From: Streptomyces sp. R28
GTDB lineage: Bacteria > Actinomycetota > Actinomycetes > Streptomycetales > Streptomycetaceae
NCBI RefSeq assembly: GCF_041052385.1
Contig: NZ_CP163439.1
Location: 3,337,001 to 3,401,000 of the forward strand
Length of the DNA stretch: 64,000 nucleotides
Direction of reading: 5' to 3'
Shown here: positions 23,378 through 31,392 of the stretch, piece after piece
Layout: each line of letters begins with the position of its first letter
How positions within the stretch are numbered: position 1 is the stretch's first letter
Translations under genes and position numbers: made by a program
The notes under the pieces: model-generated
Told to the model about the DNA's origin: nothing
The model's database searches: none
The model's input: the letters and a program-made list of their open reading frames with translations, nothing else

Positions 23378-24761
23378 ACGCACCACCACCGCCGTCGTCC
23401 TCGGCGGCTCCCTCGCCGGTCTGCTCGCGGCCCGCGCGCTGGCCGACGTCGCCGACCACGTCACCGTCGTGGAACGCGACGTGCTGCCGGCCGGCCCCGA
23501 GCCGCGCACGGGCCTGCCGCAGGCCCGGCACGTCCACCAGCTGTGGTCGGGCGGGGCGCATGCCATGGAAGAGCTGCTGCCGGGCATCGTCGCACGGCTG
23601 CGGGACGCGGGGGCGCACCGGCTGCCGGTGACCACGGACATGGTGGCGCTGTCGCCGTACGGCTGGTACCGGCGGTGGGCGGAGTCGCACCACATGCTGC
23701 TGTGCAGCCGGGACCTGCTGGACGCGACGGTGCGTGAGGCCGTCCTCGCCGACAAGCGCATCGAGCTGGTGCAGGCCGAGGTGCTCGGCCCGGTGGGTAC
23801 GGACGCGGCGGTGACGGGCGTACGGATCCGACCGCACGACTCCGCCGAGCGGACCCTGTCGGCCGACCTGGTCGTCGACGCCACGGGACGCGGTTCGCGT
23901 ACGGCCGGCCGGCTGACGGAGCTCGGGCTGCCGGCGGTCGAGCAGCGCGAGGTCGACTCCGGGGTGGCGTACGCGAGTCGGGTGTTCCGGGCGCCCGAGG
24001 CGGCGCGTGAGGCGTTCCCGGTCGTCAACGTCCAGCCGGACCCGCGCGCCGGAAAGCCCGGGTGCGGGGGCGTGCTGCTGCCCATCGAGGACGGGCAGTG
24101 GATCGTCACCCTGTTCGGGTCGCGGGGCGGCGAACCGCCCACCGAGGCCGAGGACTTCGTGCGGTACGCGCGCGAGGAGCTACGGCATCCCGTCATCGCC
24201 GAACTGCTCACGCACGCCGAGCCGTTGACCGACGTGGCGTACACCCGGACGACCGCCAACCGCCGCCACTACTACGAGCGGATGCCGGTCTGGCCCGAGA
24301 ACTTCGCCGTGCTCGGGGACGCCCTGTGCGCGCTCAACCCGATCTACGGGCACGGCATGTCGGTCGCGGCCCAGGGCGCGGTCGCCCTGCGGGACGTGAT
24401 ACGGCGTCAGGGCTGGGGCTCGGCCGGTCTGTCCCGGCGGATCCAGCGGGCGGTGGCGCGACCGGCGTCGGCGGCGTGGGACCTGGCCCTGGGCATGGAC
24501 GTGTTCTATCCCGGGGCGACGGAGAACGGCCCCACCCTGCGCGACCGGCTGCTGGCGGCGTACGTGGGCCGGTTGCTGTACACGGCCACCGGGAACGGGC
24601 GGATCGCTCGGCGGGTGACGGATGTGACGTCGCTGGAGCGGGGCGCCGAGGTGCTGCTCGCCCCGTCCGTGCTGCTGGCCGCGCTGGCCGGCCCGCTCAA
24701 ACCGGCGTTGAGCGGGCCGCCGTTGACGGCGGAGGAGCGCAAGGCGGCGGGGTTGCCGTAG
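23370..24761 (+). CDS. FAD-dependent oxidoreductase / monooxygenase-like protein
   Basis: A 463-residue flavoprotein. The FAD-binding Rossmann motif VVLGGSLAGLLAARAL is at residues 9-24, the second FAD motif is NFAVLGDALCALNPIYGHGMSVAAQGA, and the middle part has the halogenase/geranylgeranyl-reductase style FGSRGGEPP segment. There is no signal peptide. The substrate is unknown. It belongs to the same overlapping unit as the IrrE-like protease and membrane protein, but how an oxidoreductase fits there is unclear. The ATG at 23370 fits the overlap better than the upstream frame extension. Confidence 0.8.
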   Translation: MTERTTTAVVLGGSLAGLLAARALADVADHVTVVERDVLPAGPEPRTGLPQARHVHQLWSGGAHAMEELLPGIVARLRDAGAHRLPVTTDMVALSPYGWYRRWAESHHMLLCSRDLLDATVREAVLADKRIELVQAEVLGPVGTDAAVTGVRIRPHDSAERTLSADLVVDATGRGSRTAGRLTELGLPAVEQREVDSGVAYASRVFRAPEAAREAFPVVNVQPDPRAGKPGCGGVLLPIEDGQWIVTLFGSRGGEPPTEAEDFVRYAREELRHPVIAELLTHAEPLTDVAYTRTTANRRHYYERMPVWPENFAVLGDALCALNPIYGHGMSVAAQGAVALRDVIRRQGWGSAGLSRRIQRAVARPASAAWDLALGMDVFYPGATENGPTLRDRLLAAYVGRLLYTATGNGRIARRVTDVTSLERGAEVLLAPSVLLAALAGPLKPALSGPPLTAEERKAAGLP

Positions 24762-24776
24762 GCGGGGTGCCCCGCC
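24761..24776 (+). terminator. GC stem-loop after the FAD gene
   Basis: GGCGGGG (24761-24767) pairs with CCCCGCC (24770-24776) immediately after the stop codon, between convergent genes. There is no T-run. Confidence 0.45.
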
Positions 24777-24810
24777 CGCAGGCAGCCGCGCAGGTCGGCC
24801 GGCGAACAGG

Positions 24811-25671
24811 TCAGCCGGCGAACGCCGGCTGCGCCAGCCCCTTCCCCGCACCCGGCACCACGAACACCGACCCCGCCAGCGGAGGCGGTGACGCCAGTCC
24901 GACGCGGGCCGTCGTGATGTAGAGGTCGGTCAGGTCGGGCCCGGCGAACGTGCACGCCGTCACCAGGGGCACCGGAAGCGGGATCACCCGGTCCAGCTCA
25001 CCGTCCGGCGTGTAGCGACGTACCGCCGAGCCTCCCCACAGGGCCACCCACACGCACCCCTCGGCGTCGACGGTGAGCCCGTCGGGGAACCCGGCGCCGT
25101 CCTCGATCCCGACCAGTGGCCGCCGGTTCACGGCCCGGCCGTCGGCGTGGTCGAAGACGTCGACGCGCCGGGTCGGCGAGTCGATGTAGTACATGAGGCT
25201 GCCGTCCGGGCTCCAGCCGGTGCCGTTGCTCACGGCCACGTCGTCGAGGACCACCTCGACCGAGCCGTCACCGGTGACCCGGGACAGGGTGCCGCCGCCC
25301 GGCGCCTCGTCGTAGCGCATGGTGCCCGCCCACAGGGAGCCGTCGGGGGCGACGGCGGCGTCGTTGGCGCGGCGGCCGGGGACGGGCTCGTGGTGCAGCC
25401 AGCGGAAGGTGTCGTCCGGGTCCAGCAGTCCCACGCCGTCCCGGAGGTTCAGGACGAGGCCGCCGCCGACGCGCGGCTTGACGGCGCCGATGTGCTGCGG
25501 GGCCGTACGGACCGAGCGCCGCCCGGAGGCGGGGTCGTAGGTGTGGATCCGGGACCCCAGGATGTCGATCCAGACGAGCCGCCCGCTCGCCGGGTCCCAG
25601 GTCGGCCCCTCACCGAGCTCGGCCTCCGCCTGGACGGCCACCTCGTACGCGGTGACGCCGCGCTCCGTCAT
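24811..25671 (-). CDS. SMP-30 family sugar lactonase
   Basis: A 286-residue six-bladed propeller of the SMP-30/gluconolactonase family. Metal-binding features are visible: Glu in ELGEGPTWDP near residue 18, RANDAAVAPDGSLWAGTM with its Asn, VSNGTGWSPDG with its Asn and GFPDGLTVDAEG with its Asp. It hydrolyses sugar lactones to the acids in the cytoplasm. The ATG overlaps the IclR stop by 4 bp, so it is co-expressed with the regulator. Because the regulator's promoter shares an operator with the arabinanase operons, an L-arabinonolactonase role in non-phosphorylative arabinose oxidation is a reasonable but unproven guess. Confidence 0.85.
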   Translation of the reverse strand: MTERGVTAYEVAVQAEAELGEGPTWDPASGRLVWIDILGSRIHTYDPASGRRSVRTAPQHIGAVKPRVGGGLVLNLRDGVGLLDPDDTFRWLHHEPVPGRRANDAAVAPDGSLWAGTMRYDEAPGGGTLSRVTGDGSVEVVLDDVAVSNGTGWSPDGSLMYYIDSPTRRVDVFDHADGRAVNRRPLVGIEDGAGFPDGLTVDAEGCVWVALWGGSAVRRYTPDGELDRVIPLPVPLVTACTFAGPDLTDLYITTARVGLASPPPLAGSVFVVPGAGKGLAQPAFAG

Positions 25672-26441
25672 GCCACGCTCCGGTGTCCGAGACGCTCCGA
25701 CAGTTCGGCGGCCCCCTTGGCGGCGAGCTGCTCCAGCTCGACGCGCCGCTCGTCGCTCCAGCGGATCATGGGGACGGAGATGGAGAGGGCGGCGACGACC
25801 TGCCCGGCACGGTCCCGCACCGGAGCGGCCACGCACGACACGTCCGGGTTGGACTCCCGCCTCTCGACGGCGATCCCCCGCTGCCGAATCTCGTCCAGGG
25901 CCTCGCGCAGGGCGCCCGGGTCGGTGATGCTGTTCGGTGTCATGCCGACGAGCTCGACCCCGTCGGGGACCCGGCTGGTGAGCTCGGGCTCGGGGAGGGA
26001 GGCCAGCAGCATCTTGCCGACCGATGTGCAGTGCGCGGGCAGCCGTCGCCCGGCGGCGGACACCATGCGCACCGCGTGCGTCGAGTCCACCTTGGCGATG
26101 TAGATGACGTCGGTGCCCTCGAGGATCGCCACGTGCACGGTCTCGTCACAGGTCTCGGCGACGGACCGGGCGACCTGCTGCCCCTCGGCCGCGAGGTCGA
26201 GCTGCTCGGCGTACCGGCTGCCGAGCTGGTAGGGCCGTACACCGAGGCGGTACCGTCCCGGCTGACCCGGTACCTGGACGATGTACGACCGGGCTGCGAG
26301 GGTGGTGACCAGTTCGTGCACGGTGGTGCGCGGCAGCTGGAGCTTGCGCACGATGTCAGGAGCGGAGAGCGTGCCGTCCCCGTCGAGGAAGAGCTCGAGA
26401 ATGTCGAGAGCTCGGGTCACGGCTGGTACGAGGCGTCCCAC
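25668..26441 (-). CDS. IclR-family transcriptional regulator
   Basis: A 257-residue regulator. Residues 1-65 form the winged helix-turn-helix (LVPAVTRALDILELF, LSAPDIVRKLQLPRTTVHELV), and residues about 75-250 are the GAF-like ligand domain with the family hallmarks LPAHCTSVGKMLLA and CVAAPVRDRAGQVVAALSIS. GTG start at 26441 with GGGAGGGAG upstream. Its promoter carries the 39-bp element (site C) found at the two arabinan-gene promoters, so it most likely represses itself and both operons, with an arabinose-derived sugar or lactone as inducer. This is inference from motif sharing. Confidence 0.9.
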   Translation of the reverse strand: MGRLVPAVTRALDILELFLDGDGTLSAPDIVRKLQLPRTTVHELVTTLAARSYIVQVPGQPGRYRLGVRPYQLGSRYAEQLDLAAEGQQVARSVAETCDETVHVAILEGTDVIYIAKVDSTHAVRMVSAAGRRLPAHCTSVGKMLLASLPEPELTSRVPDGVELVGMTPNSITDPGALREALDEIRQRGIAVERRESNPDVSCVAAPVRDRAGQVVAALSISVPMIRWSDERRVELEQLAAKGAAELSERLGHRSVA

Positions 26442-26471
26442 GTCCGGCTCCCTCCCTTGGTATCAGTGAGG

Positions 26472-26542
26472 CTGCGTTCGAGATTTCAACAGCCGATCGG
26501 AATGACGAACACAGGTTACTCAAAGTGCGTTTGCCTGGGCAA
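26472..26542 (-). promoter_or_regulatory. iclR promoter with shared operator (site C)
   Basis: Read leftwards, -35 TTGCCC (26537-26542) and -10 TAACCT (26513-26518) are 18 bp apart. The 39-bp element (26472-26510) begins 2 bp after the -10, as at site A. It keeps 20 positions identical in all three sites without gaps: GTTCG at 1-5, TT at 9-10, CG at 12-13, C16, T22, GA at 24-25, AT at 27-28, TCGA at 30-33 and C35. Confidence 0.7.
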
Positions 26543-26692
26543 TGGGTGCGTGGGGCCTTTGAGTCTGGTTGGCAGGACCTCAGGACCGGCGTAGCGTTCC
26601 AAATATGCGCCTGTACAGGCGAAATGTGACGCTCGCATTTACATGCAACGCACACTCAATACCCCTGACGCCCCACCTCAAGGGGGACTCTC

Positions 26693-27112
26693 ATGCGACG
26701 CGTACTCTTCCTCATCCCCATGGCCCTCATCGGCCTCATCGCTCTCCTCGCCCCCAGCGCCGCGGCCGTCAGCGCGCACTTCGTCGGCACTCCGACGGCC
26801 ACCCGCTCGGGCAACACCCTGACGGTCTCCGGCAAGGAGGCCGGACTCGGCAATCAGCAGTCCGTCAACATTCGGGTGACCGCCGACGCCCAGTGCATCA
26901 ACCCTGGCGGCCACGGCCCCAAGGCCCCGAACAAGATGGCCGTCGCCGGCGGCGGACAGTTCCCCGTACAGAACGGCAAGGCCGACTTCACGGTGACCGT
27001 GACAGCGACCTTCCAGCCGTCGTGCAGCCCGCCGATGACGGTGCAGTTCAGCAACGTCGTCGTCACTGACACCGGAAACGGCATCTCGGTGTCGCTGCGA
27101 GGCACCTTCTGA
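26693..27112 (+). CDS. Small secreted protein of unknown function
   Basis: A 139-residue protein with a signal peptide (RRVLFLIPMALIGLIALLAPSAAA, cleavage near 24) and a mature part of beta character with two cysteines (AQCINPGG, PSCSPPM) that could form one disulfide. The C-terminus has repeated Val/Thr strands (FTVTVTATFQ, VQFSNVVVTDTGNGISV). No enzyme motif is seen. AAGGGG lies about 9 nt before the ATG. It stands alone. Confidence 0.7.
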   Translation: MRRVLFLIPMALIGLIALLAPSAAAVSAHFVGTPTATRSGNTLTVSGKEAGLGNQQSVNIRVTADAQCINPGGHGPKAPNKMAVAGGGQFPVQNGKADFTVTVTATFQPSCSPPMTVQFSNVVVTDTGNGISVSLRGTF

Positions 27113-27144
27113 CACCCCGCCACCCGGACGACGAGTCCCTGAAA

Positions 27145-27170
27145 GCCTGCGGGCCCATCCGCTCGCAGGC
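27145..27170. terminator. Stem-loop between convergent genes
   Basis: GCCTGCG (27145-27151) and CGCAGGC (27164-27170) form a 7-bp stem with a 12-base loop between the secreted protein gene and the leftward DUF1579-like gene. Confidence 0.5.
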
Positions 27171-27192
27171 CGCACCCATGCCCCCCTGTGCG

Positions 27193-27663
27193 CTACGGCT
27201 TCCCGACGCGCGCGTACGTCACGTCGAAGTCGGTCGCCCAGTGCTCGCCGTCGGGCGACTGCTCCCAGCGGCCCTCCATCGTGTCTCCGTCGGCGCCGAG
27301 GGTGGCGGTGAAGCGCTGGTGGAAGCCGGGAGCGGGGCGCCACTGGCGCCAGGTGCCGTCGGTCATGCTCGCGCGGTAGACACGGGCGACCCCACGGCCG
27401 TCGGCGTAGCAGGCGGTGAACTCCTCGGCCGTGTCGTCGTAGCCGATCAGGGAGACCGTGGGGAACGGCGCGTTCGGGCCCCACTCGCCGGGCAGGGCCG
27501 TCTCGGGGCCCACGTCGGCGCGCTGGACGAGGAAGGCGCCGCCCTCCAGCCACGCGAACTCCGTCCGGATCGGCCCGACGCTCCGCCCGAGGGCCCACAG
27601 GTCCCACTCACCCACGAGCACGTCCAGCTGCCGCAGGGCGGTGTGGGGTGTCGGTTGCCGCAT
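27193..27663 (-). CDS. DUF1579-like protein
   Basis: A 156-residue soluble protein. LDVLVGEWDL near the N-terminus, LEGGAFLVQRADV, YDDTAEEFTACYAD and MEGRWEQSPDGEHWATDFDVTYAR resemble DUF1579, a lipocalin-like family of unknown role. The ATG at 27663 follows GAGGAGG; an upstream in-frame extension to 27735 lacks this site. It is monocistronic. Confidence 0.7.
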   Translation of the reverse strand: MRQPTPHTALRQLDVLVGEWDLWALGRSVGPIRTEFAWLEGGAFLVQRADVGPETALPGEWGPNAPFPTVSLIGYDDTAEEFTACYADGRGVARVYRASMTDGTWRQWRPAPGFHQRFTATLGADGDTMEGRWEQSPDGEHWATDFDVTYARVGKP

Positions 27664-27870
27664 CAGGTCCTCCTCAGGCTCGGCGGGAGGCGCGATGCTC
27701 CGCACGCTCCTCCCACTGAAGACCGGGTCCGGCACCGAAACTCATCGCCGCCCCTTTCCTTACCCTCCCTGCCGAGCAGCCGAAGCCGCGCCGCGTACGC
27801 CGAGACAAGTACGCGGGGTTACTCCCGCCGTCAGACGCCTGGACCGCCCCCGCCCGGCACGGTGGTGCTC

Positions 27871-28413
27871 ATGAAACTGAGCCGCCCCGCCCGCCGGGCC
27901 TCCCTCGTCGTCCATGTCGTCGCCGCCGCGAGCTGGCTCGGGCTCACGCTCGGGCTGCTCGCGCTCGGGATCACCGCGGCCACCACCGGGGCCGCGGCGA
28001 CCGTGGAGGCGTCCGTGCGGGCGATGAAGCTGTTCGCCGACTGGCTCCTGCTGCCCGTCGCGTTCCTCACGCTGGTCAGCGGGCTGGTGCTGTCCCTGGG
28101 GACGCCGTGGGGACTGGCGCGGCACCGGTGGGTCTACATCAAGTTCTGGGTGACCCTGGCCACGACCACCGCCACCGTCTTCGCGCTGCGCCCCGGCGTG
28201 AACTCCGCCGTCGCCGCCGTCGCCGCGGGCGGGCCGCTGCCCGATGCCGGTGACGTTCTGTTCGGGCCGATCGTGTCGCTGTCCGCGTACGTCTTCATGA
28301 CGGTGATCTCGATCCTCAAGCCCTGGGGCCTGACCCGCCGCGGCCGACGCCTGCGCGCCGCCTCCGCCCGCACGCCCGTCGGCACCACCGGCCCTGCCCG
28401 CCAAACCGCGTGA
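27871..28413 (+). CDS. DUF2269-like integral membrane protein
   Basis: A 180-residue protein with four hydrophobic segments (about 14-42, 55-80, 88-108, 130-150) and a basic C-terminus. RASLVVHVVAAASWLGLTLGLLALG begins with the conserved His of this group. It sits in the membrane; function is unknown. The start ATG at 27871 lacks a strong ribosome-binding site, and GTGs at 27862 and 27865 are alternatives. Confidence 0.65.
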   Translation: MKLSRPARRASLVVHVVAAASWLGLTLGLLALGITAATTGAAATVEASVRAMKLFADWLLLPVAFLTLVSGLVLSLGTPWGLARHRWVYIKFWVTLATTTATVFALRPGVNSAVAAVAAGGPLPDAGDVLFGPIVSLSAYVFMTVISILKPWGLTRRGRRLRAASARTPVGTTGPARQTA

Positions 28414-28470
28414 CCCGGTCCTCGGCAGCCTGGCAGGAAGCGCGCATCGGGAACACCTGTGCGTGGCCCG

Positions 28471-28734
28471 TCAGAGGTACTGCCCGTCATCCGCCCCTTT
28501 CGCCGCCTCCGGCCACACCTTCACCGCCACCACGTGGGCGAAGTTGATCAGCGCGAAGCCGTCCTCGGCGTCGTCCGGGGCGGTCAGTCGCAAGCGCAGG
28601 GTGCGGCCCTCGTCGAAGGCCTCGTTCAGGGCCACGACCGCCGACTCCAGGGTGGCGAAGTCGCCGGTCCGCACGGTCAGGGGTTCGCCTTTGACGGGCT
28701 GGAGCCAGATGTGTATCTCCGGTTTGTCGGACAT
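28471..28734 (-). CDS. Small conserved hypothetical protein, 87 aa
   Basis: An 87-residue soluble protein (PEIHIWLQPVKGEPLTVRTGDFATLESAVVALNEAF and a C-terminal FALINFAHVVAVKVWPEA) with alternating beta and helical pattern and good codon bias. No family is recognised. It is divergent from the metzincin-like protease gene. Confidence 0.6.
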   Translation of the reverse strand: MSDKPEIHIWLQPVKGEPLTVRTGDFATLESAVVALNEAFDEGRTLRLRLTAPDDAEDGFALINFAHVVAVKVWPEAAKGADDGQYL

Positions 28735-28848
28735 ACGGCCACCATGCGCGACGCGACCGACACGCACAAGTACCGCACGGCGGGCAACCTCCACCGCCCG
28801 GGCGGTGACATGCAGGCGAAGTCCCGTCCCCCGACAAGGGAGTTCACC

Positions 28849-29715
28849 ATGCGCACCCGCCTTGCCCGTCTCGGCGCCGTACTCGCCGCGATCATCGCGT
28901 TGGTAGCCGCGCCCGCCGTCACCGCAGCCCCCGCCCAGGCCGCCGACCAGGCAGCCGACCAGTGGAATCCGCCGGCCAACCTCGTCCAGCCCCTCAACGA
29001 GGTCTGGAACCACGTCCAGTCGACCTACCCCGACCTCTACGGCTTCCGCAACTACGGCTGGGACCAGGTCATGGCCAACCGTGGCAGCGTCAACTACTGC
29101 GTCCGCTGGGAGTCCGACGCCCCCGTCAGCGCCGCCCTGCGCGACCAGGTCCACGCCGCGTTGAAGAAGCAGTTCGGCACATGGACGGCCGCCATGGTCG
29201 AGAGCAACGGCGCCGGGCACAACGCCTGGCCGTACACGAACGTACCCGTCAATATCGTGGGTTGGGCCGTCAAGAACCGCTCCACCCTCCAGTGGAGCGA
29301 CAACTCCGTCGACGTCTACGCCGGCCTGCTGGACAGCGAGGGCGCCCCGCAGTGCGCACCCGACTGCGGCCGGTTCTTCCACCAGGACGGCAACTACTCG
29401 AAGTGCCCGGGCGGAGCCGCCCGCCACTACGACCAGTCGCTCTGGCTGACCAAGGGGTTCCAGGGCGGTGCCGGCGGTGACTGGGGGCAGCGCGTCGGGC
29501 AGGAGTACTTCACCGCGGCGCTCGGCCAGGAGAACATCCACATCTATCTGCACGAGGTCGGCCACACCTTCGGGCTGGACGACTTCTACGACTGGAGCCC
29601 GACCGGCCAGTGCTGCTTCCTCATGAAGGCCGGATCCGCCGCGCAGATCACCGAGTTCGACAAGTGGATGTTCCGGGACTTCTGGCGCCACCTGAAGAGC
29701 CGCTACGGCCTCTGA
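28849..29715 (+). CDS. Secreted metzincin-like zinc metalloprotease
   Basis: A 288-residue exported protein with a signal peptide (about 1-31, ending AQA-A). The zinc-binding motif HEVGHTFGLDD at residues 235-245 has the metzincin form HExxHxxGxxD. A Met-turn candidate is the Met of CCFLMKAGSA, 20-25 residues later. The mature part has several cysteines (CAPDCG, KCPGG, QCCF) suited to an extracellular location. Some Streptomyces homologues are labelled cellulose-binding proteins, but the catalytic motif argues for a protease. AAGGGAG precedes the ATG at 28849. It ends 25 bp from the convergent PucR gene. Confidence 0.75.
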   Translation: MRTRLARLGAVLAAIIALVAAPAVTAAPAQAADQAADQWNPPANLVQPLNEVWNHVQSTYPDLYGFRNYGWDQVMANRGSVNYCVRWESDAPVSAALRDQVHAALKKQFGTWTAAMVESNGAGHNAWPYTNVPVNIVGWAVKNRSTLQWSDNSVDVYAGLLDSEGAPQCAPDCGRFFHQDGNYSKCPGGAARHYDQSLWLTKGFQGGAGGDWGQRVGQEYFTAALGQENIHIYLHEVGHTFGLDDFYDWSPTGQCCFLMKAGSAAQITEFDKWMFRDFWRHLKSRYGL

Positions 29716-29740
29716 GCAACAGAAACAGCCCGAGCAGCGG

Positions 29741-31015
29741 CTATCGGGGCGTCTCCCCCAGCACCCCCTTCAGCCGCTGCGCCCGCAACACCAGCTCCAA
29801 CTCGAAGCGCCGGTCCGGGTCGTCCATCTCGTCGCCCCACAACTCCCGGATCTGCCGCAGCCGATAGCGGACCGTCTGGGGATGAACCCCCAGGCGGGCC
29901 GCCACCTCCGGCGCCCCGCCCCTGGTCTCCAGCCACGCCAGTAACGTCTCCGCCAGCCGCCGGCCGTGCGTGGGCCCGCAGTGCTCCAGCGGGGCCAGGC
30001 ACCGCAGGGCCAGGTCGTCGATCAGTTCCTCCGGCTGCAGGAGCACCAACGCCTCCGTGTGCTCGGTGCAGTACAGGACGTCGCCGGCCGGCAGCAGCCG
30101 CCGTTCCATGAGGCGTACGGCGGCCTCGGCCCAGCGCAGCGACTTCGCCGCGTCGGCGAGGGGGACTGGGGGGCCGATCGCGCCCGCCCAGCCGGTCAGT
30201 GCCCGGTGCAGCAGTTCGGGGCGGCCTGCGGCGTCCGGTTCGGGGACGACCATGCGCGGCTGCTCGTACTCCATGTCGAGCAGGACGCCCTGCCCCACCG
30301 CCGGGGCCACCGCCTCCCGCGCCGGGCGCAGCAGCACGCCCACGGCGACCTTCGCCGGCAGCGGCCAGCCGATCCGGGCCGCCCGCTCCGTCAGGGCCTC
30401 CGCCGGATCGCCCCGGTGGTGCTCGGCCAACAACAGCTCCATCAGGCGGCGTTGGAGGCGTAATCGCTCGCCTGCCTGGCGCGCCGCCGCCTCCGCGTAT
30501 CCGCGCACCGACTGGTCGACGAGGCCGTCCAGGTACTCGTAGCCCGCGTCCACCAGCTCGTACATCGCGGGCGGTGGAATGTCGACGCGCTGACCGATCT
30601 CCGCGAAACGACGCCAGGCCAGGCGTACGCCCATCCGGTAGATCGCCTGGAGCGAGTCCAGGGAGCGGCCGTGCAGGCCCTCGCCGCGGCCGAACTCCTG
30701 GAAGACGCCCGGCGGGACGGTCGGGCGGCCCTCCGACGTCTCCAGGTGCTGGACGAAGACCTCGATCGCACGCCGGATGCCGACCATGGCCATCGGCTCG
30801 CCCGACTCGTCCAGGACGACCGGCAGGTGCGGGTACTCGCGGCGGATCTCGCGCAGGATCTCCTCGGCGAGGGCCGGGGCCTCGGCCATGGCCAGCTCCG
30901 CGAAGCGGCGGACCTGGAAGCGGGGCACCTCGCGCCAGGCCGAGCGGGTGGTGACGGCCGGGGTGGCCGGGGAGGTCGTGGAGGTGGTGGAGGTCGTGGA
31001 GCGGGTGGCTGCCAC
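29741..31015 (-). CDS. PucR/CdaR-type transcriptional regulator, TTA-containing
   Basis: A 424-residue regulator with a C-terminal PucR helix-turn-helix (LAETLLAWLETRGGAPEVAARLGVHPQTVRYRLRQIRELWG, about residues 355-395), a central GGDEF-like/CdaR region and an N-terminal sensing part starting FAELAMAEAPALAEEILREI. Near the start is a Ser/Thr repeat. The GTG at 31015 is well placed behind GGGGAG, better than TTG 31021. Codon 185 (30461-30463) is TTA, so translation should depend on the bldA tRNA and rise with development. A small membrane protein gene ends 2 bp upstream, so the two are co-transcribed. Confidence 0.85.
   Translation of the reverse strand: MAATRSTTSTTSTTSPATPAVTTRSAWREVPRFQVRRFAELAMAEAPALAEEILREIRREYPHLPVVLDESGEPMAMVGIRRAIEVFVQHLETSEGRPTVPPGVFQEFGRGEGLHGRSLDSLQAIYRMGVRLAWRRFAEIGQRVDIPPPAMYELVDAGYEYLDGLVDQSVRGYAEAAARQAGERLRLQRRLMELLLAEHHRGDPAEALTERAARIGWPLPAKVAVGVLLRPAREAVAPAVGQGVLLDMEYEQPRMVVPEPDAAGRPELLHRALTGWAGAIGPPVPLADAAKSLRWAEAAVRLMERRLLPAGDVLYCTEHTEALVLLQPEELIDDLALRCLAPLEHCGPTHGRRLAETLLAWLETRGGAPEVAARLGVHPQTVRYRLRQIRELWGDEMDDPDRRFELELVLRAQRLKGVLGETPR
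30461..30463 (-). promoter_or_regulatory. TTA leucine codon in the PucR-type regulator gene
   Basis: The minus-strand codon 185 of the regulator is TTA (in GERLRLQ). In Streptomyces such codons are read only by the developmentally controlled bldA tRNA. Confidence 0.8.
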
Positions 31016-31017
31016 GG

Positions 31018-31170
31018 TCAACTCCCCTGGCCCGCTTGCTCGTATGTGATCAAGGGTGTGTTCGGCTGGTCGGGCGTCGCTTCCAGCAGTGCGACGACGC
31101 CGAGCGCGGCACCCACCGCGAGTGCGGCGGCGAGCGCGACGGTCAGCGTGGCGGCGAGCAGTCTGGACAT
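31018..31170 (-). CDS. Small single-span membrane protein, 50 aa
   Basis: A 50-residue peptide with one hydrophobic helix (LLAATLTVALAAALAVGAALGVVALL) and a short polar tail (TPDQPNTPLITYEQAGQGS). ATG at 31170. It ends 2 bp before the PucR gene start, so the two probably form an operon; whether it senses or anchors the regulator is unknown. Confidence 0.65.
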   Translation of the reverse strand: MSRLLAATLTVALAAALAVGAALGVVALLEATPDQPNTPLITYEQAGQGS

Positions 31171-31392
31171 CGCAGGGTCAGCCTCTCTGCATCCGGAGGT
31201 CGTCCCACCCCGGTGGTGCCAGCCTGATCCCGACCCCTGCCTGTCGGGTTCAGTCTCGACAAGCCGGGTCGGCCCGTCAAGACATTGACACTCCGTCAAG
31301 GGGCGCCTACGGTTCCCGGCCCAAGAACGGCCAGGCAACGACCGTGCACCGAACGTGCACCGACCATGCGTCAATCCCCCCAGGAGTGCCGG

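Noticed and set aside
31015..31021. TTG 31021 as the PucR start
   Set aside because: GGGGAG lies directly against it, leaving no spacing; GTG 31015 has normal spacing to the same site.
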